This document shows positions 25,007 to 34,102 of a DNA stretch of 64,000 nucleotides, piece by piece; the first letter of the stretch is position 1, and each line of letters opens with the position of its first letter. The notes below the pieces were generated by a model. The model was not told the DNA's origin, did not search any database, and saw nothing but the letters and a program-made list of their open reading frames with translations. The translations under genes were made by a program, and so were the position numbers. Source of the stretch: Paenibacillus silvestris. Its GTDB lineage: Bacteria; Bacillota; Bacilli; Paenibacillales; NBRC-103111. Location: positions 372,352 to 436,351 of the forward strand of contig NZ_WTUZ01000010.1 of assembly GCF_009882985.1 (NCBI RefSeq), in the 5' to 3' direction.

Positions 25007-26257
25007 CTAGCTTTCTTTCAACTGCTTCCAAAGGTGGTAGAGAGCGCTCTTCGCGGATCTGTGTTTAATCGATTCCCGGTTACCCGAAAGCTGCAGCGTA
25101 ATGACCTCAGTTTCTGCATTTTTTTGCGCAAAGCCGATATAAACAAGCCCAACAGGCTTGCCTTCAGACGTGCCAGGACCCGCTACGCCGGTAACGGAGA
25201 TGCCGAAGTCACTTCCGGTACTCGTTAGCAAACTTTCCGCTAGAATGACCGCTGTCTCGCTGCTAACAGCACCTGGAGCACCTTCTCCTTCCAGTATCTC
25301 CATCGGAACACCGAGAAGCTTATGTTTTAGCGCATTGGAATAACAGATAATTCCCCCCAGAAAAGAATTGGAACTGCCTGGGATAGAAGTGATTAAATCA
25401 CTGAGCAAACCACCTGTACAGCTCTCTGCTACAGCAAGTGACAACTTGCGTTCTTCCAGCATTTTCACAACAACTGTTTCAATCGGAACGTCTTGATCCG
25501 CATAAATATGCTGACCTAAACGGTTTCTAATTTCTTGCTCAGTCGCAAATAGTTTGCTTTCGCCTTCTTCTGCGGAATGCGCACGAGTCGTTAACCGAAT
25601 CGTCACTTCGCCTTCTTTGGCATATGGAGCTATGGTCGGATCCGATTGGGCATGAATCAAGTCAATTAATTGATGCTCTAAATTAGATTCACCGATGCCG
25701 GCAAACTTGAGCATTTTGGAGTACAGCGGAACTTCATCTTTCATCATCGTCCGCAACCAAGGAATCGCATATTTGGTAAACATGGGCTTCATTTCTTTTG
25801 GCGGTCCAGGAAGAAGAATGAAATGTGTCCCTTCAAACGTGAAGGCAACGCCTACCGCTAACCCTGTTTCGTTATGTAAAGGATCGCTGCCCTCGAGCAT
25901 TAACGCTTGGCGCCTGTTGCTTTCGACCATATGTATCCCGCGAGATTGAAACATTTGGGTAATCGCGTTCATCGACGGTTCATGAAGGATCAACTGACGG
26001 CCTACGTACGCCGCTAAGACATCTTTGGTTAGGTCATCCTGTGTTGGTCCCAGTCCACCTGTACAAATGACGACATCGGCTCTGGAGGCGGCTAACTTGA
26101 GGCTTGCTAGCAGTCTCTGTTCATTATCGCCAACTACCGTCTGGAAATAAATGTCCACGCCAATCGCAGCGCACTCTCTGGAAATAAATTGAGCGTTTGT
26201 ATTTACGATTTGTCCAAGCAAGAGCTCTGTTCCAACAGCAACGATTTCTGCTTTCAT
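25007..26257 (-). CDS. cinA: CinA-family protein (competence/damage-inducible)
   Basis: Two-domain protein of 416 residues. The N-terminal MoCF-like domain (~1-170) has VGTELLLGQIVNTNAQF and the family GGLGPTQDDLTKD, and relatives hydrolyse ADP-ribose. The C-terminal CinA domain (~255-412) has AESCTGGLLSDLIT and VTGVAGPGTSEGKPVG, and relatives deamidate NMN, so a role in pyridine-nucleotide salvage is likely. It sits just before recA as in B. subtilis and pneumococcus, where the pair is induced together in competence; here its terminator separates it from recA. Confidence 0.94.
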   Translation of the reverse strand: MKAEIVAVGTELLLGQIVNTNAQFISRECAAIGVDIYFQTVVGDNEQRLLASLKLAASRADVVICTGGLGPTQDDLTKDVLAAYVGRQLILHEPSMNAITQMFQSRGIHMVESNRRQALMLEGSDPLHNETGLAVGVAFTFEGTHFILLPGPPKEMKPMFTKYAIPWLRTMMKDEVPLYSKMLKFAGIGESNLEHQLIDLIHAQSDPTIAPYAKEGEVTIRLTTRAHSAEEGESKLFATEQEIRNRLGQHIYADQDVPIETVVVKMLEERKLSLAVAESCTGGLLSDLITSIPGSSNSFLGGIICYSNALKHKLLGVPMEILEGEGAPGAVSSETAVILAESLLTSTGSDFGISVTGVAGPGTSEGKPVGLVYIGFAQKNAETEVITLQLSGNRESIKHRSAKSALYHLWKQLKES

Positions 26258-26286
26258 TCAAGCATCCTCCTAGAATAGAAAAAAAC

Positions 26287-26304
26287 CAATAGGTTGCCCT
26301 ATTG
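26287..26304 (-). terminator. Terminator overlapping the pgsA stop codon
   Basis: CAATAGG/CCTATTG with a 4-nt loop, then GTTTTTTTC on the minus strand. The TAG stop of pgsA lies in the first arm. Confidence 0.75.
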
Positions 26305-26886
26305 TGTCTTTTCTGAAAAGTCTATCACATGTTTATTTTTCACAAAATACTCGATTCCTGAGTAGACCGTAATGATGGCCGCTGCCCAACTTGCTATTAC
26401 ATCAAAAGGGAAGTCCACAAACGTAAACGGAAAATTATTGATAAGTAGCGCTATGATGGCTGTAATCTGAGCTGCCGTCTTTGCTTTTCCCCACTTACTA
26501 GCCGCCATCACAGTGCCCTCCAGCAGAGCAATTTGGCGAAGACCTGTTACAGCCCATTCTCTACTGATTATGACTATGACAATCCAAGCATCTACTTTAT
26601 CCATTTCCACTAGTGAAACGAGCACAGCTGTAACAAGCAGCTTATCCGCCAAGGGATCAAGCAGCTTGCCTAAATTGGTTACTAAATTGCGTTTTCTGGC
26701 AATATAACCATCTAAACTATCTGTACTCGCTGCAATAATGAAAATCAATGCAGCAATAATTTGATTATACGTAATGCTAAACTCCTCTATCCGTATATGA
26801 GGAAATTTCACCTTAATCAACAGGAAAAACATGATGATTGGTACTAGTAAAATCCTCGCCACGGTGATGCGGTTGGCCAGGTTCAT
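26299..26886 (-). CDS. pgsA: PgsA, CDP-diacylglycerol-glycerol-3-phosphate 3-phosphatidyltransferase
   Basis: Integral membrane enzyme that makes phosphatidylglycerol phosphate, the committed step to phosphatidylglycerol and cardiolipin. The CDP-alcohol phosphotransferase signature D-G-x2-A-R-x8-G-x3-D-x3-D is complete (from DGYIARK to LLDPLADKL, ~55-80). Several hydrophobic helices span the 195 residues. Its ATG overlaps the rimO stop by 4 bp and has GGGGAGG upstream, so the two are co-translated. Confidence 0.95.
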   Translation of the reverse strand: MNLANRITVARILLVPIIMFFLLIKVKFPHIRIEEFSITYNQIIAALIFIIAASTDSLDGYIARKRNLVTNLGKLLDPLADKLLVTAVLVSLVEMDKVDAWIVIVIISREWAVTGLRQIALLEGTVMAASKWGKAKTAAQITAIIALLINNFPFTFVDFPFDVIASWAAAIITVYSGIEYFVKNKHVIDFSEKTQ

Positions 26887-28211
26887 GCAATTACCTCCCC
26901 AGATAAGTCAAACTCATAAGAGTGGGTAATGCGAACTTTGGCTAGTTCACCGATCGTAAGCTTACCATTCGATACGAATACTTCTCCATCGATCTCTGGA
27001 GCATCAAATTGAGAACGCCCAATATAAACGTCACTTCTACCATCGTACCGTTCAATCAACACATCGATTTCTTGACCGATACGGCGTCCGCCGCGGATAT
27101 TCGAAATTTCTCTTTGGATTTCCATGATCGCATTCGCACGATACTCTTTCACTTCATCAGGTACTTGATTCGGCAAACGTGCTGCTGGTGTATCATCTTC
27201 TTTGGAATATGCAAACACACCTAGACGATCGAACTGAACATCACGAACAAATTGCTTCAAATTCTCGAAATCTTCTTCCGTTTCTCCTGGGAAACCTACA
27301 ATAAGTGAAGTCCGAAGCGCAACATCCGGGATCGATTCGCGAATTTTACGAACCAACTCACGGGTATCCTTTTGACGGCCAGGTCTACGCATACGTTTAA
27401 GAATGGAATCTTCGCTGTGCTGAAGAGGCATATCAATGTATTTACACACTTTCGGGTTCGTCGCCATCACTTCAATTAACTCGTCACTAAAGAAGCCAGG
27501 ATAAGCATAGTGCAGGCGTACCCACTCAATACCTTCTACTTCACTCACTTTATTCAAAAGCGTAGGAAGCATGAAGCTATCATATAAATCCGTGCCATAA
27601 TTCGTAGAATCCTGAGCAATTAAGCTAATCTCTTTCACGCCTTGTGAAGCCAGGTTCGCTACTTCTGCTACAATGGAATCCATGCTTCTGCTCTTGAAAC
27701 TTCCGCGCATGATTGGAATACTGCAGAATGTGCAGGCATTATCACAGCCTTCGGCGATTTTCACATACGCTGTATATCTAGGCGTTGTAACAAGCCTTGG
27801 CAGGTCTGCATCATAGTTAAATACCGGATTCCCAACAAGAACCGGTCTCTTCCCGCGCAGCGCCTCGTCAACGATATGATTGATTTTATCAAAATCTCCC
27901 GTTCCCACGATTCCATCAATCTCTGGCATCTCATCGAGCAGTTGCTTTTTGTAACGCTGTGTTAAGCAGCCGGATACGATAAGCGCTTTGAGATTTGCTG
28001 TTTCTTTCAGTTCTGCCATATCCAAAATTGTATTCACGGATTCTTCTTTCGCTGCATCAATGAACCCGCAAGTGTTCACGATAATGACAGTGGCATCTTC
28101 CTTGTTATCTACAAGCTGAAAACCACGCCCATGTATTAATCCAGCCATAATCTCGGAATCGACCATATTCTTCTCGCATCCGAGGGTAACTACTTTAACC
28201 TTTTCTGTCAT
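26883..28211 (-). CDS. rimO: RimO, ribosomal protein S12 methylthiotransferase
   Basis: Radical-SAM methylthiotransferase that modifies the conserved aspartate of ribosomal protein uS12. Family-specific N-terminal cysteines: TLGCEKN, NTCGFIDAAK, SGCLTQRY. The radical-SAM motif is CDNACTFC. A TRAM domain closes the protein. I choose ATG 28211 (442 residues, GGAGG about 11 nt upstream); 14 more in-frame codons precede it without support. It resembles miaB at 13.6 kb but the NTCGFIDAAKEES signature marks it as RimO. Confidence 0.94.
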   Translation of the reverse strand: MTEKVKVVTLGCEKNMVDSEIMAGLIHGRGFQLVDNKEDATVIIVNTCGFIDAAKEESVNTILDMAELKETANLKALIVSGCLTQRYKKQLLDEMPEIDGIVGTGDFDKINHIVDEALRGKRPVLVGNPVFNYDADLPRLVTTPRYTAYVKIAEGCDNACTFCSIPIMRGSFKSRSMDSIVAEVANLASQGVKEISLIAQDSTNYGTDLYDSFMLPTLLNKVSEVEGIEWVRLHYAYPGFFSDELIEVMATNPKVCKYIDMPLQHSEDSILKRMRRPGRQKDTRELVRKIRESIPDVALRTSLIVGFPGETEEDFENLKQFVRDVQFDRLGVFAYSKEDDTPAARLPNQVPDEVKEYRANAIMEIQREISNIRGGRRIGQEIDVLIERYDGRSDVYIGRSQFDAPEIDGEVFVSNGKLTIGELAKVRITHSYEFDLSGEVIA

Positions 28212-28285
28212 GAAAGAAACAACCTCCAATAGTCCTAAAAACACTCCATACAAGTATAATACAAGCCCTATAGGGTGTCAAAATG

Positions 28286-28311
28286 TAAAAACCCCCTTGC
28301 TACAGGGGGCT
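28286..28311 (-). terminator. Terminator after yajQ
   Basis: GCCCCCT and AGGGGGT pair across a 6-nt loop and are followed by TTTTAC on the minus strand, about 28 bp after the yajQ stop. Confidence 0.85.
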
Positions 28312-28338
28312 TCTCATTCAATAACATAGTATGTATGC

Positions 28339-28830
28339 CTATTTTAAATTTACAAATTGTAAGTCAAGAGGAATATCGGCCTTGCGCAGCAGAGCGATAA
28401 CAGCCTGCAAATCATCGCGGCTCTTGCCGGTTACCCGAATTTGATCGCCTTGTACTTGCGTTTTCACCTTAAGCTTAGAATCACGAATCAGGATGTTGAT
28501 TTTTTTCGAATTCTCTTGATCGACACCTTGTTTCATGCTGATTTTCTGTCTTACCGTTGAGCTGGCAGCTGGTTCTACCTTGCTGTACTCGAGATTTTTG
28601 ATCGAGATCCCGCGTTTCGTCATTTTGGCATGCAGAATATCAAGGACATTCTGAAGCTTAAACTCGTCATCGGAAGTAACGACTAATTGATCTTTATCCA
28701 GCTTGATACTGCTTTTGCTGCCTTTAAAATCAAAGCGGGTTGCAATCTCTTTTTCCGCCTGCTGAATAGCGTTATTCAACTCCTGCATATCCACCTTGGA
28801 TACAATATCAAACGAACTTTCTGAACTCAT
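28339..28830 (-). CDS. YajQ-family nucleotide-binding protein
   Basis: 163 residues, the standard YajQ length, when started at ATG 28830 ([20 protein letters not shown]); the ORF extends 23 codons upstream without family similarity. Two tandem RNA-binding-like folds; relatives bind cyclic di-GMP or nucleotides, with varied roles. FDIVSKVD at the start and the closing [14 protein letters not shown] are typical. It is a single gene between rodZ-like ymfM and rimO; I do not recall it in this cluster in B. subtilis. Confidence 0.9.
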   Translation of the reverse strand: MSSESSFDIVSKVDMQELNNAIQQAEKEIATRFDFKGSKSSIKLDKDQLVVTSDDEFKLQNVLDILHAKMTKRGISIKNLEYSKVEPAASSTVRQKISMKQGVDQENSKKINILIRDSKLKVKTQVQGDQIRVTGKSRDDLQAVIALLRKADIPLDLQFVNLK

Positions 28831-28976
28831 CTTAGACCAAACACCCTTTCCATCAAAATACAATAGCATTATAGCAAGAAGTTTTATAAAAAGAAACATC
28901 CCGCAGCCCCTCGGCTTAGGATGTCTCTTGAGGAAATGAATTCATTACCCGGGAAAGCGCAGGAACTGCCAAAATG

Positions 28977-29855
28977 CTAGTTTTTTTGCAAGTTCAGCTG
29001 TACACGCTTTGGATTAGGCGTATCACCAACTGGAACCACGGTGCCATTCACAGTAAGCTCTAGGGCGCTTGCTGCCCCAACATTCAGATAGGCGGAACTT
29101 GTCAAATCAAAGGCGTCCGTATCGCCTGCTTTGTAAAGCTTTTGTCTTAACATGTCCTTGCCGCCCCCATCTGTTAGAGCATCAACTCGAATCCAGCAGG
29201 AACCGTTTATTTTCATCTGAATGTTCAAATTCGCAGTACCTGTAATTATGTAGTTATCTACACCTTTTTCATTGCTGCTAAATTTAACCTGTACCGCTGG
29301 TGGCGTTGGTGTTGGTGCCGGTGTTGGGGTCGGAAGAGGTTCCACTTTACCTTCACTGGAAGCATTCGTTGAAGTAGTCGGAGTCGTTCCTGCCCCGGGA
29401 TTCGTGGTATCCGTAATTCTCGGAGACTGCGTTTGAGAAGGCTTTTCCCCTGCCGGTGTTCCCTTGTAGTTCTTATATGTATAATAGTACACAATTCCGA
29501 AAATGAGCAAAATAAAACAAATAAACATGACGCTTGAAGCCCAACGGCTCATTTTCTCCGTGTTACGAACACTCGTTCGATTCTTGCGAATCGTTTCTAC
29601 TACCGGCTTTTCCACGACTGGAGAAGGATTCGTTGTTTGGTACATATTCAGCACTTCCGTTGGATCCAGCCCTACTGCTTCTGCATAGCTTTTGATAAAA
29701 GCTCGGACATAAAAGCTTCCTGGCAGCACTTTATAGTTTCCTTCTTCAATGGCTTCAAGGTAGCGTTTACGAATTTTCGTAACTTCTTGCAAATCGTCAA
29801 GCGAGATCTTTCTTTCCAATCGTGTCTTGCGTAAAATGTATCCAAGATCAGACAT
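28977..29855 (-). CDS. ymfM: RodZ-like membrane protein (YmfM)
   Basis: Cell-shape protein linking the MreB cytoskeleton to the wall machinery in relatives. A cytoplasmic helix-turn-helix domain occupies ~1-75 (LGYILRKTRLERKISLDDLQEVTKI, then PGSFYVRAFIKSYAEAVGLDP). One transmembrane helix lies at ~110-130 (VMFICFILLIFGIVYYYTY). A Pro/Thr-rich linker follows (~145-190), then a C-terminal DUF4115-type beta domain. The start is ATG 29855 after GAGGAGG; the GTG at 29864 overlaps it. Same position as ymfM of B. subtilis. Confidence 0.9.
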   Translation of the reverse strand: MSDLGYILRKTRLERKISLDDLQEVTKIRKRYLEAIEEGNYKVLPGSFYVRAFIKSYAEAVGLDPTEVLNMYQTTNPSPVVEKPVVETIRKNRTSVRNTEKMSRWASSVMFICFILLIFGIVYYYTYKNYKGTPAGEKPSQTQSPRITDTTNPGAGTTPTTSTNASSEGKVEPLPTPTPAPTPTPPAVQVKFSSNEKGVDNYIITGTANLNIQMKINGSCWIRVDALTDGGGKDMLRQKLYKAGDTDAFDLTSSAYLNVGAASALELTVNGTVVPVGDTPNPKRVQLNLQKN

Positions 29856-29904
29856 AATGGTCACCTCCTCACGGGAATCTTATTAGTTAATGACGTTACA
29901 AACC

Positions 29905-30669
29905 CTAAAATGGTTCGGACGTGTACGTAAATGAGTCATAATTGATTTCCTCATCAGGACTGTTACGAAGCTCAATAATATAATCAAAGTGATTATAAGT
30001 GTATTCAGATTCGCGAATAAATATATCCGGATGCTCGATTACCTTCGTCGAAGGCATTGCCATAATATCCTGTAAAAGGCTATGATGCTTCTCATTCGAT
30101 CGAATGGTGGAAACGATTCCGTCAATAATGAAAACATTATTAGGGGTCATCTCGTCTTCAGATAATTGACTGCGAACCGTTTGTCTAAGTAGAGTGGATG
30201 AGACGAATGTCCAACGTTTGTTGGCACAAACACTTCCTGCAATAATCGACTCCGTCTTGCCAACGCGAGGCATGCCGCGAAGCCCAATTACATGGTTACC
30301 ATCCCTCTTGAAAACCTCACCGAGGAAATCAACCAATAACCCTAGCTCATCTCGTGTAAAACGGAATGTTTTGCGATCATCCGAATCGCGTTCAATATAA
30401 CGACCATGACGAACAGCCAAAATATCAACGAGCTTAGGGGGACGCAATGCCGTAATAGTAATATTATCTACTTTTCTCAACATTTTACCCATTAAGTCAA
30501 TTTTTTCTTCATCATTGGTTTGAAGAAGCATACCACGCGTACGATCTTCAACACCGTTAATGGTCACAATATTAATATCCAACATCCCCATTAAGGAAGC
30601 GATATCCCCTAATAACCCGGGACGGTTTTTGTGAATCTTATACTCCATATACCATTCTTTAACGTCCAA
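29905..30669 (-). CDS. ymfK: YmfK-like protein (DUF3388) with ACT-type N-terminus and P-loop
   Basis: Conserved Bacilli protein of unknown function, ~254 residues. Residues ~5-75 look like an ACT ligand-binding domain (HKNRPGLLGDIASLMGMLDINIVTING). The C-terminal part has a P-loop-like GLRGMPRVGKTES (~145) and an acidic strand NNVFIIDGIV that could be a Walker B. This suggests a nucleotide-binding switch. I prefer TTG 30669, with AGGTGG just upstream; a GTG at 30678 and an ATG nine codons in are alternatives, but the latter would cut into EWYMEYKIHKN. Confidence 0.8.
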   Translation of the reverse strand: MDVKEWYMEYKIHKNRPGLLGDIASLMGMLDINIVTINGVEDRTRGMLLQTNDEEKIDLMGKMLRKVDNITITALRPPKLVDILAVRHGRYIERDSDDRKTFRFTRDELGLLVDFLGEVFKRDGNHVIGLRGMPRVGKTESIIAGSVCANKRWTFVSSTLLRQTVRSQLSEDEMTPNNVFIIDGIVSTIRSNEKHHSLLQDIMAMPSTKVIEHPDIFIRESEYTYNHFDYIIELRNSPDEEINYDSFTYTSEPF

Positions 30670-30768
30670 TCCTTCCACCTCATCGCAATATCTGTAACGT
30701 TCCTTTTATTAGCTCTTTAAATAAATTCTACAAATTTCGCCAATTTCCTTCTGTAATCCGGCATTAAT

Positions 30769-31620
30769 TTATTTCATTTTAAGTTCTGTAAGCTCTTTTT
30801 CATTATAATTCAAGGGACCTTTCTGCCATGACTTATTCGTCATTGTAAGCAGTCGATTATCTAGAATTTGTGGCCAGTTAAGCTCAGCAGATAATGAATT
30901 TGAGACATCAATTGCAGATACGCCTAGCGTTTTTGCTTTCTGCAGCTGCGCTTCTGTTGCGGGAGAATAGAAAATAATCCAAGTTGCAAAATGCTGTCTT
31001 GTTTGGAAGGCTAATTGTTGGAACCATTGTTCATTATTGTCAAGCAAAACAATATGATCCGCTTCTTCCGAAGGTGCCCATGCAGATGGAATTGGGCGAT
31101 CGCTTCGCGTTAGCCACTCCACAGTGACATTCTGAGCTAGGAGATTTTGAATCCACTGATTCTTCAAGTTATCAACTTGCTGAGAATCAATTTGCAATAA
31201 AGCAGCTTGGTCAATGGCTGAACTCGCATTCCCGTTCACATCCAACTGACTCTGTAATAATGTCCATTTACCCGGATTTAGGCCTTGCTGAATCACCCCA
31301 TTTGCCGATGGGAACAAATCGTTGCCGATAACATATATGTAATCGTACGAGCTTGCTTTCAATTTCGTGAGCACACGATCATCCACGGCACTCAAGTCGT
31401 TAATCCAATCATAAGCAATATAATTGGCATCCCGCCACTTTTGGAGTGCACTCCCTACGGACTGCTTGGCGGTTGGAGATAAATTAACGCTCGAAAGCAT
31501 CAAGACAGACAATTTCTTATCCAATAACTCCTGTTTAATGACAGGAATTCCTCGATTTCCACAACCAGCAATAATGAAAGATAAGAGCAAAATCATAAGC
31601 ATAGAACGTTTAATGATCAT
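30769..31620 (-). CDS. Predicted lipoprotein of unknown function, inserted between ymfJ and ymfK
   Basis: 283 residues with a lipoprotein signal: positively charged start, hydrophobic LMILLLSFII and the lipobox IAGC (Cys ~20). The mature part alternates strands and helices in a periplasmic-binding-like pattern (KLSVLMLSSVNLSPTAKQSV, then YDYIYVIGNDLFPSANGVI, then ATEAQLQKAKTLGVSAIDVS), recalling a reduced BMP/PnrA-type substrate-binding protein, but I cannot assign a family. No permease or ATPase is adjacent. The start ATG has AAAGGA upstream. In B. subtilis, as I recall it, ymfJ and ymfK are neighbours, so this gene is an insertion into a conserved run. Confidence 0.75.
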   Translation of the reverse strand: MIIKRSMLMILLLSFIIAGCGNRGIPVIKQELLDKKLSVLMLSSVNLSPTAKQSVGSALQKWRDANYIAYDWINDLSAVDDRVLTKLKASSYDYIYVIGNDLFPSANGVIQQGLNPGKWTLLQSQLDVNGNASSAIDQAALLQIDSQQVDNLKNQWIQNLLAQNVTVEWLTRSDRPIPSAWAPSEEADHIVLLDNNEQWFQQLAFQTRQHFATWIIFYSPATEAQLQKAKTLGVSAIDVSNSLSAELNWPQILDNRLLTMTNKSWQKGPLNYNEKELTELKMK

Positions 31621-31653
31621 AAATTCGATTCCTTTCTACCTAAGAAAGCGTGC

Positions 31654-31679
31654 AAAAGCCTCCGAAAGAAGGAGGCTTT
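31654..31679 (-). terminator. Terminator after ymfJ
   Basis: AAAGCCTCC and GGAGGCTTT form a perfect 9-bp stem with a 7-nt loop ending in TTTTG on the minus strand, 34 bp after the ymfJ stop. Confidence 0.88.
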
Positions 31680-31712
31680 CACATAGTACCCTATTGAATT
31701 GTAAAACGCTTA

Positions 31713-31964
31713 TTAACCTTTGTCCACTAATTTTACCATGAGGCGGGCAAGCGTACGCTTATCCTGCTCATCCCCAGCATCCCACAGCTCTTTGAGCACA
31801 CGTTCCTGCTCATTTTCCGGATCAACTTTATCAGCTAGGAATTCACCAATTTGAAAAGCGAGTTTCGAGATGGTTTCGTCACTCATCCCTGCATGTCCAG
31901 CTTGACTAACACGTTCAGCCAGGAACTCTTTCCACTTGTCAAATACTTTAAGTACTGTAGCCAT
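31713..31964 (-). CDS. ymfJ: YmfJ-like small protein (DUF3243)
   Basis: 83-residue soluble helical protein, conserved across spore formers and of unknown function: VLKVFDKWKEFLAERV, GEFLADKVDPENEQERVLKEL and the closing RTLARLMVKLVDKG are typical. Strong ribosome site (AAAGGAGG). It lies between ymfI and the lipoprotein gene and ends at a terminator. Confidence 0.88.
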   Translation of the reverse strand: MATVLKVFDKWKEFLAERVSQAGHAGMSDETISKLAFQIGEFLADKVDPENEQERVLKELWDAGDEQDKRTLARLMVKLVDKG

Positions 31965-32057
31965 TGTAAGAAGCCTCCTTTGAGTTATGAGAGATGGTTA
32001 TTACATAAGTAATATTCACTTCTCCCCCTAGAATTATGCGTGCTTCTTACAATGACA

Positions 32058-32813
32058 TTAAGTTAGCCATCCACCATTAGGGCTTATGATTTGACCCGTA
32101 ATATAGCCCGATTCAGGAAGTGCCAAGAAATATACGAGCGAAGCTACTTCATACGGCATCGCAAAACGGCCTGCCGGAATTTCGTTCGCAATCGCGTCCC
32201 GCTCCTCGCTTTGAAACCCGGACATCATCTCTGTCTCAACAGCGCCAGGCGCAACGGCATTCACCGTCACACCAGATGGGGCAAGCTCCTTAGCCAATGC
32301 CTTAGTGAACGCATTCAGCCCACCTTTGGCCGTTGAATAAACAACTTCACAAGATGCCCCAGAGATTCCCCAAATCGAAGAAACATTGATAATCCGGCCA
32401 TATTTCTGAGAAATCATTGCCTTCATAAAGGCTTGAGAGCAGAGAAAAGCTCCCTTTAGATTCACGTCCATGACAGAATCCCATTCTTCTTCGCTTAGAT
32501 CTGACAATAGCCCATAATGAGCGATGCCAGCATTATTCACGATGATATCAGGAATCATTTCTTTTTGTTCTAGTTTTTCCTTCATTAACATGATTTGTTC
32601 ACGGGATTTGACATCCGCTGACACGGTCAGAACCTTCGCACCATGCTTCATGCAAGTTCTGGCTACTTCGTTAGCCGCTTCATGAGAGTCGCGGTAGTGA
32701 ATGACCACTTTCATCCCTACCGCGGCGAAACGCTCAGCGATTGCTGCTCCAATCCCTCGACTGGCTCCCGTAATGAGAACCGTTTGCTCACTAAACGGCT
32801 TGGGAAAGGTCAC
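32058..32813 (-). CDS. ymfI: YmfI-like short-chain dehydrogenase/reductase (FabG-type)
   Basis: NAD(P)H-dependent reductase of 251 residues. Cofactor motif TGASRGIGAAIAERF (~15), NNAGIAHYG (~92), catalytic Ser in NVSSIWG (~142), Tyr-Lys in YSTAKGG (~157). B. subtilis YmfI has been reported to reduce the 5-aminopentanone group on elongation factor P; the same role is plausible but not shown here. GTG 32813 overlaps the ymfH stop by 4 bp, so the two are coupled. Annotated family members are often called 3-oxoacyl-ACP reductase. Confidence 0.9.
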   Translation of the reverse strand: MTFPKPFSEQTVLITGASRGIGAAIAERFAAVGMKVVIHYRDSHEAANEVARTCMKHGAKVLTVSADVKSREQIMLMKEKLEQKEMIPDIIVNNAGIAHYGLLSDLSEEEWDSVMDVNLKGAFLCSQAFMKAMISQKYGRIINVSSIWGISGASCEVVYSTAKGGLNAFTKALAKELAPSGVTVNAVAPGAVETEMMSGFQSEERDAIANEIPAGRFAMPYEVASLVYFLALPESGYITGQIISPNGGWLT

Positions 32814-34099
32814 GACTTCTCACGACTTTGGACAATCGAAATAGCAAGCTTACTCCAATCAAAATGCTCTCTGAAACGTTGATTAACATCATTAAGCGTA
32901 ATTTGCTCATAGACGGGCAAAATGTCAAACAAATCAATTCCTTTAAACCGATACTTCGTAAACTCATTGGCAATCGATTCGGGAGAATTCATCATGCGCA
33001 GGAAATTACCGATTTTCTTCTTGCGGCTGCGTTCAAAAGTAACCTCATCAAGGCCTGCGCTCTTCCGCTTTTCAACTTCTTCACGAATACGGGCAATAAG
33101 TTGATCAGGATCTTTGGTGTCGCCACCCAGGATAGAGAAGGCATAACCATCGCTGCAATTATATTCATGGCCGAAATTATCAGAAATAAGCTGTTCATCA
33201 TAAAGCGCTTGATAAATATCTGAGCTCGAGCTGAACAGAACATCCAGCATTAACTTCGTCGTTAATTCTCTGGTCAGCAAATCCTTGCCTTGTACTGCTG
33301 GCGCCTGCTCCTTGAAGCCAATTAAGCATTTCGGCATCGATACTGGGAGCAAGGTAACTCTGCGCGCTTCCTTCACATCTAATGGCTCATCCGGGAAGAA
33401 CCTTTTGATATCGCCTTGAGGTGGAAACGTTTTGCCGGCTTGATTTTCCTTGACAAGTGCAATTACCTCTTCAGCATTCACTCCACCCACAACGAACAAG
33501 CTCATATTGCTTGGGTGGTAGAAAGTGTTATAGCATTCATACAAAGTTTCCTTTGTAATTTTGGCAATCGAGGCTACGGTCCCCGCGATATCAATATGAA
33601 TAGGATGTTTCGCATATAAGGATTCAATTAATCCGTAATAGCTTCTCCAATCCGCGTTATCTTCGTACATTTTGATCTCTTGACCAATAATCCCTTTTTC
33701 CTTTTCTACATTTTCATCTGTAAAATAAGGATTTTGCACGAAGTTAATTAATGTCGTTAAATTTGTTAAATAATTGTCGGTAGACGAGAATAAATACGCT
33801 GTTCGGTCAAAGCTGGTGAAAGCGTTAGCTGAAGCGCCATTTGAAGCAAAAGTGGCGAAAATATCGCCTTCAGGTTCTTCAAACATTTTGTGTTCAAGGA
33901 AATGGGCAATACCATCGGGAACTTGAACAGCTTCTTTACCTTCAACTTGGAAATCGTTATCTATTGAACCATACTGCGTTGTGAATGTCGCATAGGTTTT
34001 CTGGAAACCTTCCTTGGGCAGAACAAACACATGAAGCCCATTATCGAGCACTTCGTGATAAATCGTTTCACCCAGGTGTGGATAAGGAATAACTTTCAT
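32810..34099 (-). CDS. ymfH: YmfH-like M16 zinc peptidase (active subunit)
   Basis: Inverzincin (M16) peptidase-like protein, 429 residues, cytosolic. The inverted zinc motif H66-FL-E69-H70 lies in GIAHFLEHKMFE, with the distal glutamate expected about 77 residues on, in IIGQEIKMYEDN. It is followed by the second, non-catalytic M16 lobe. It starts 3 bp after ymfF, whose product lacks the motif; together they resemble the heterodimeric M16 proteases (catalytic plus supporting subunit). Natural substrate unknown. Confidence 0.9.
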   Translation of the reverse strand: MKVIPYPHLGETIYHEVLDNGLHVFVLPKEGFQKTYATFTTQYGSIDNDFQVEGKEAVQVPDGIAHFLEHKMFEEPEGDIFATFASNGASANAFTSFDRTAYLFSSTDNYLTNLTTLINFVQNPYFTDENVEKEKGIIGQEIKMYEDNADWRSYYGLIESLYAKHPIHIDIAGTVASIAKITKETLYECYNTFYHPSNMSLFVVGGVNAEEVIALVKENQAGKTFPPQGDIKRFFPDEPLDVKEARRVTLLPVSMPKCLIGFKEQAPAVQGKDLLTRELTTKLMLDVLFSSSSDIYQALYDEQLISDNFGHEYNCSDGYAFSILGGDTKDPDQLIARIREEVEKRKSAGLDEVTFERSRKKKIGNFLRMMNSPESIANEFTKYRFKGIDLFDILPVYEQITLNDVNQRFREHFDWSKLAISIVQSREKS

Positions 34100-34102
34100 G
34101 GC

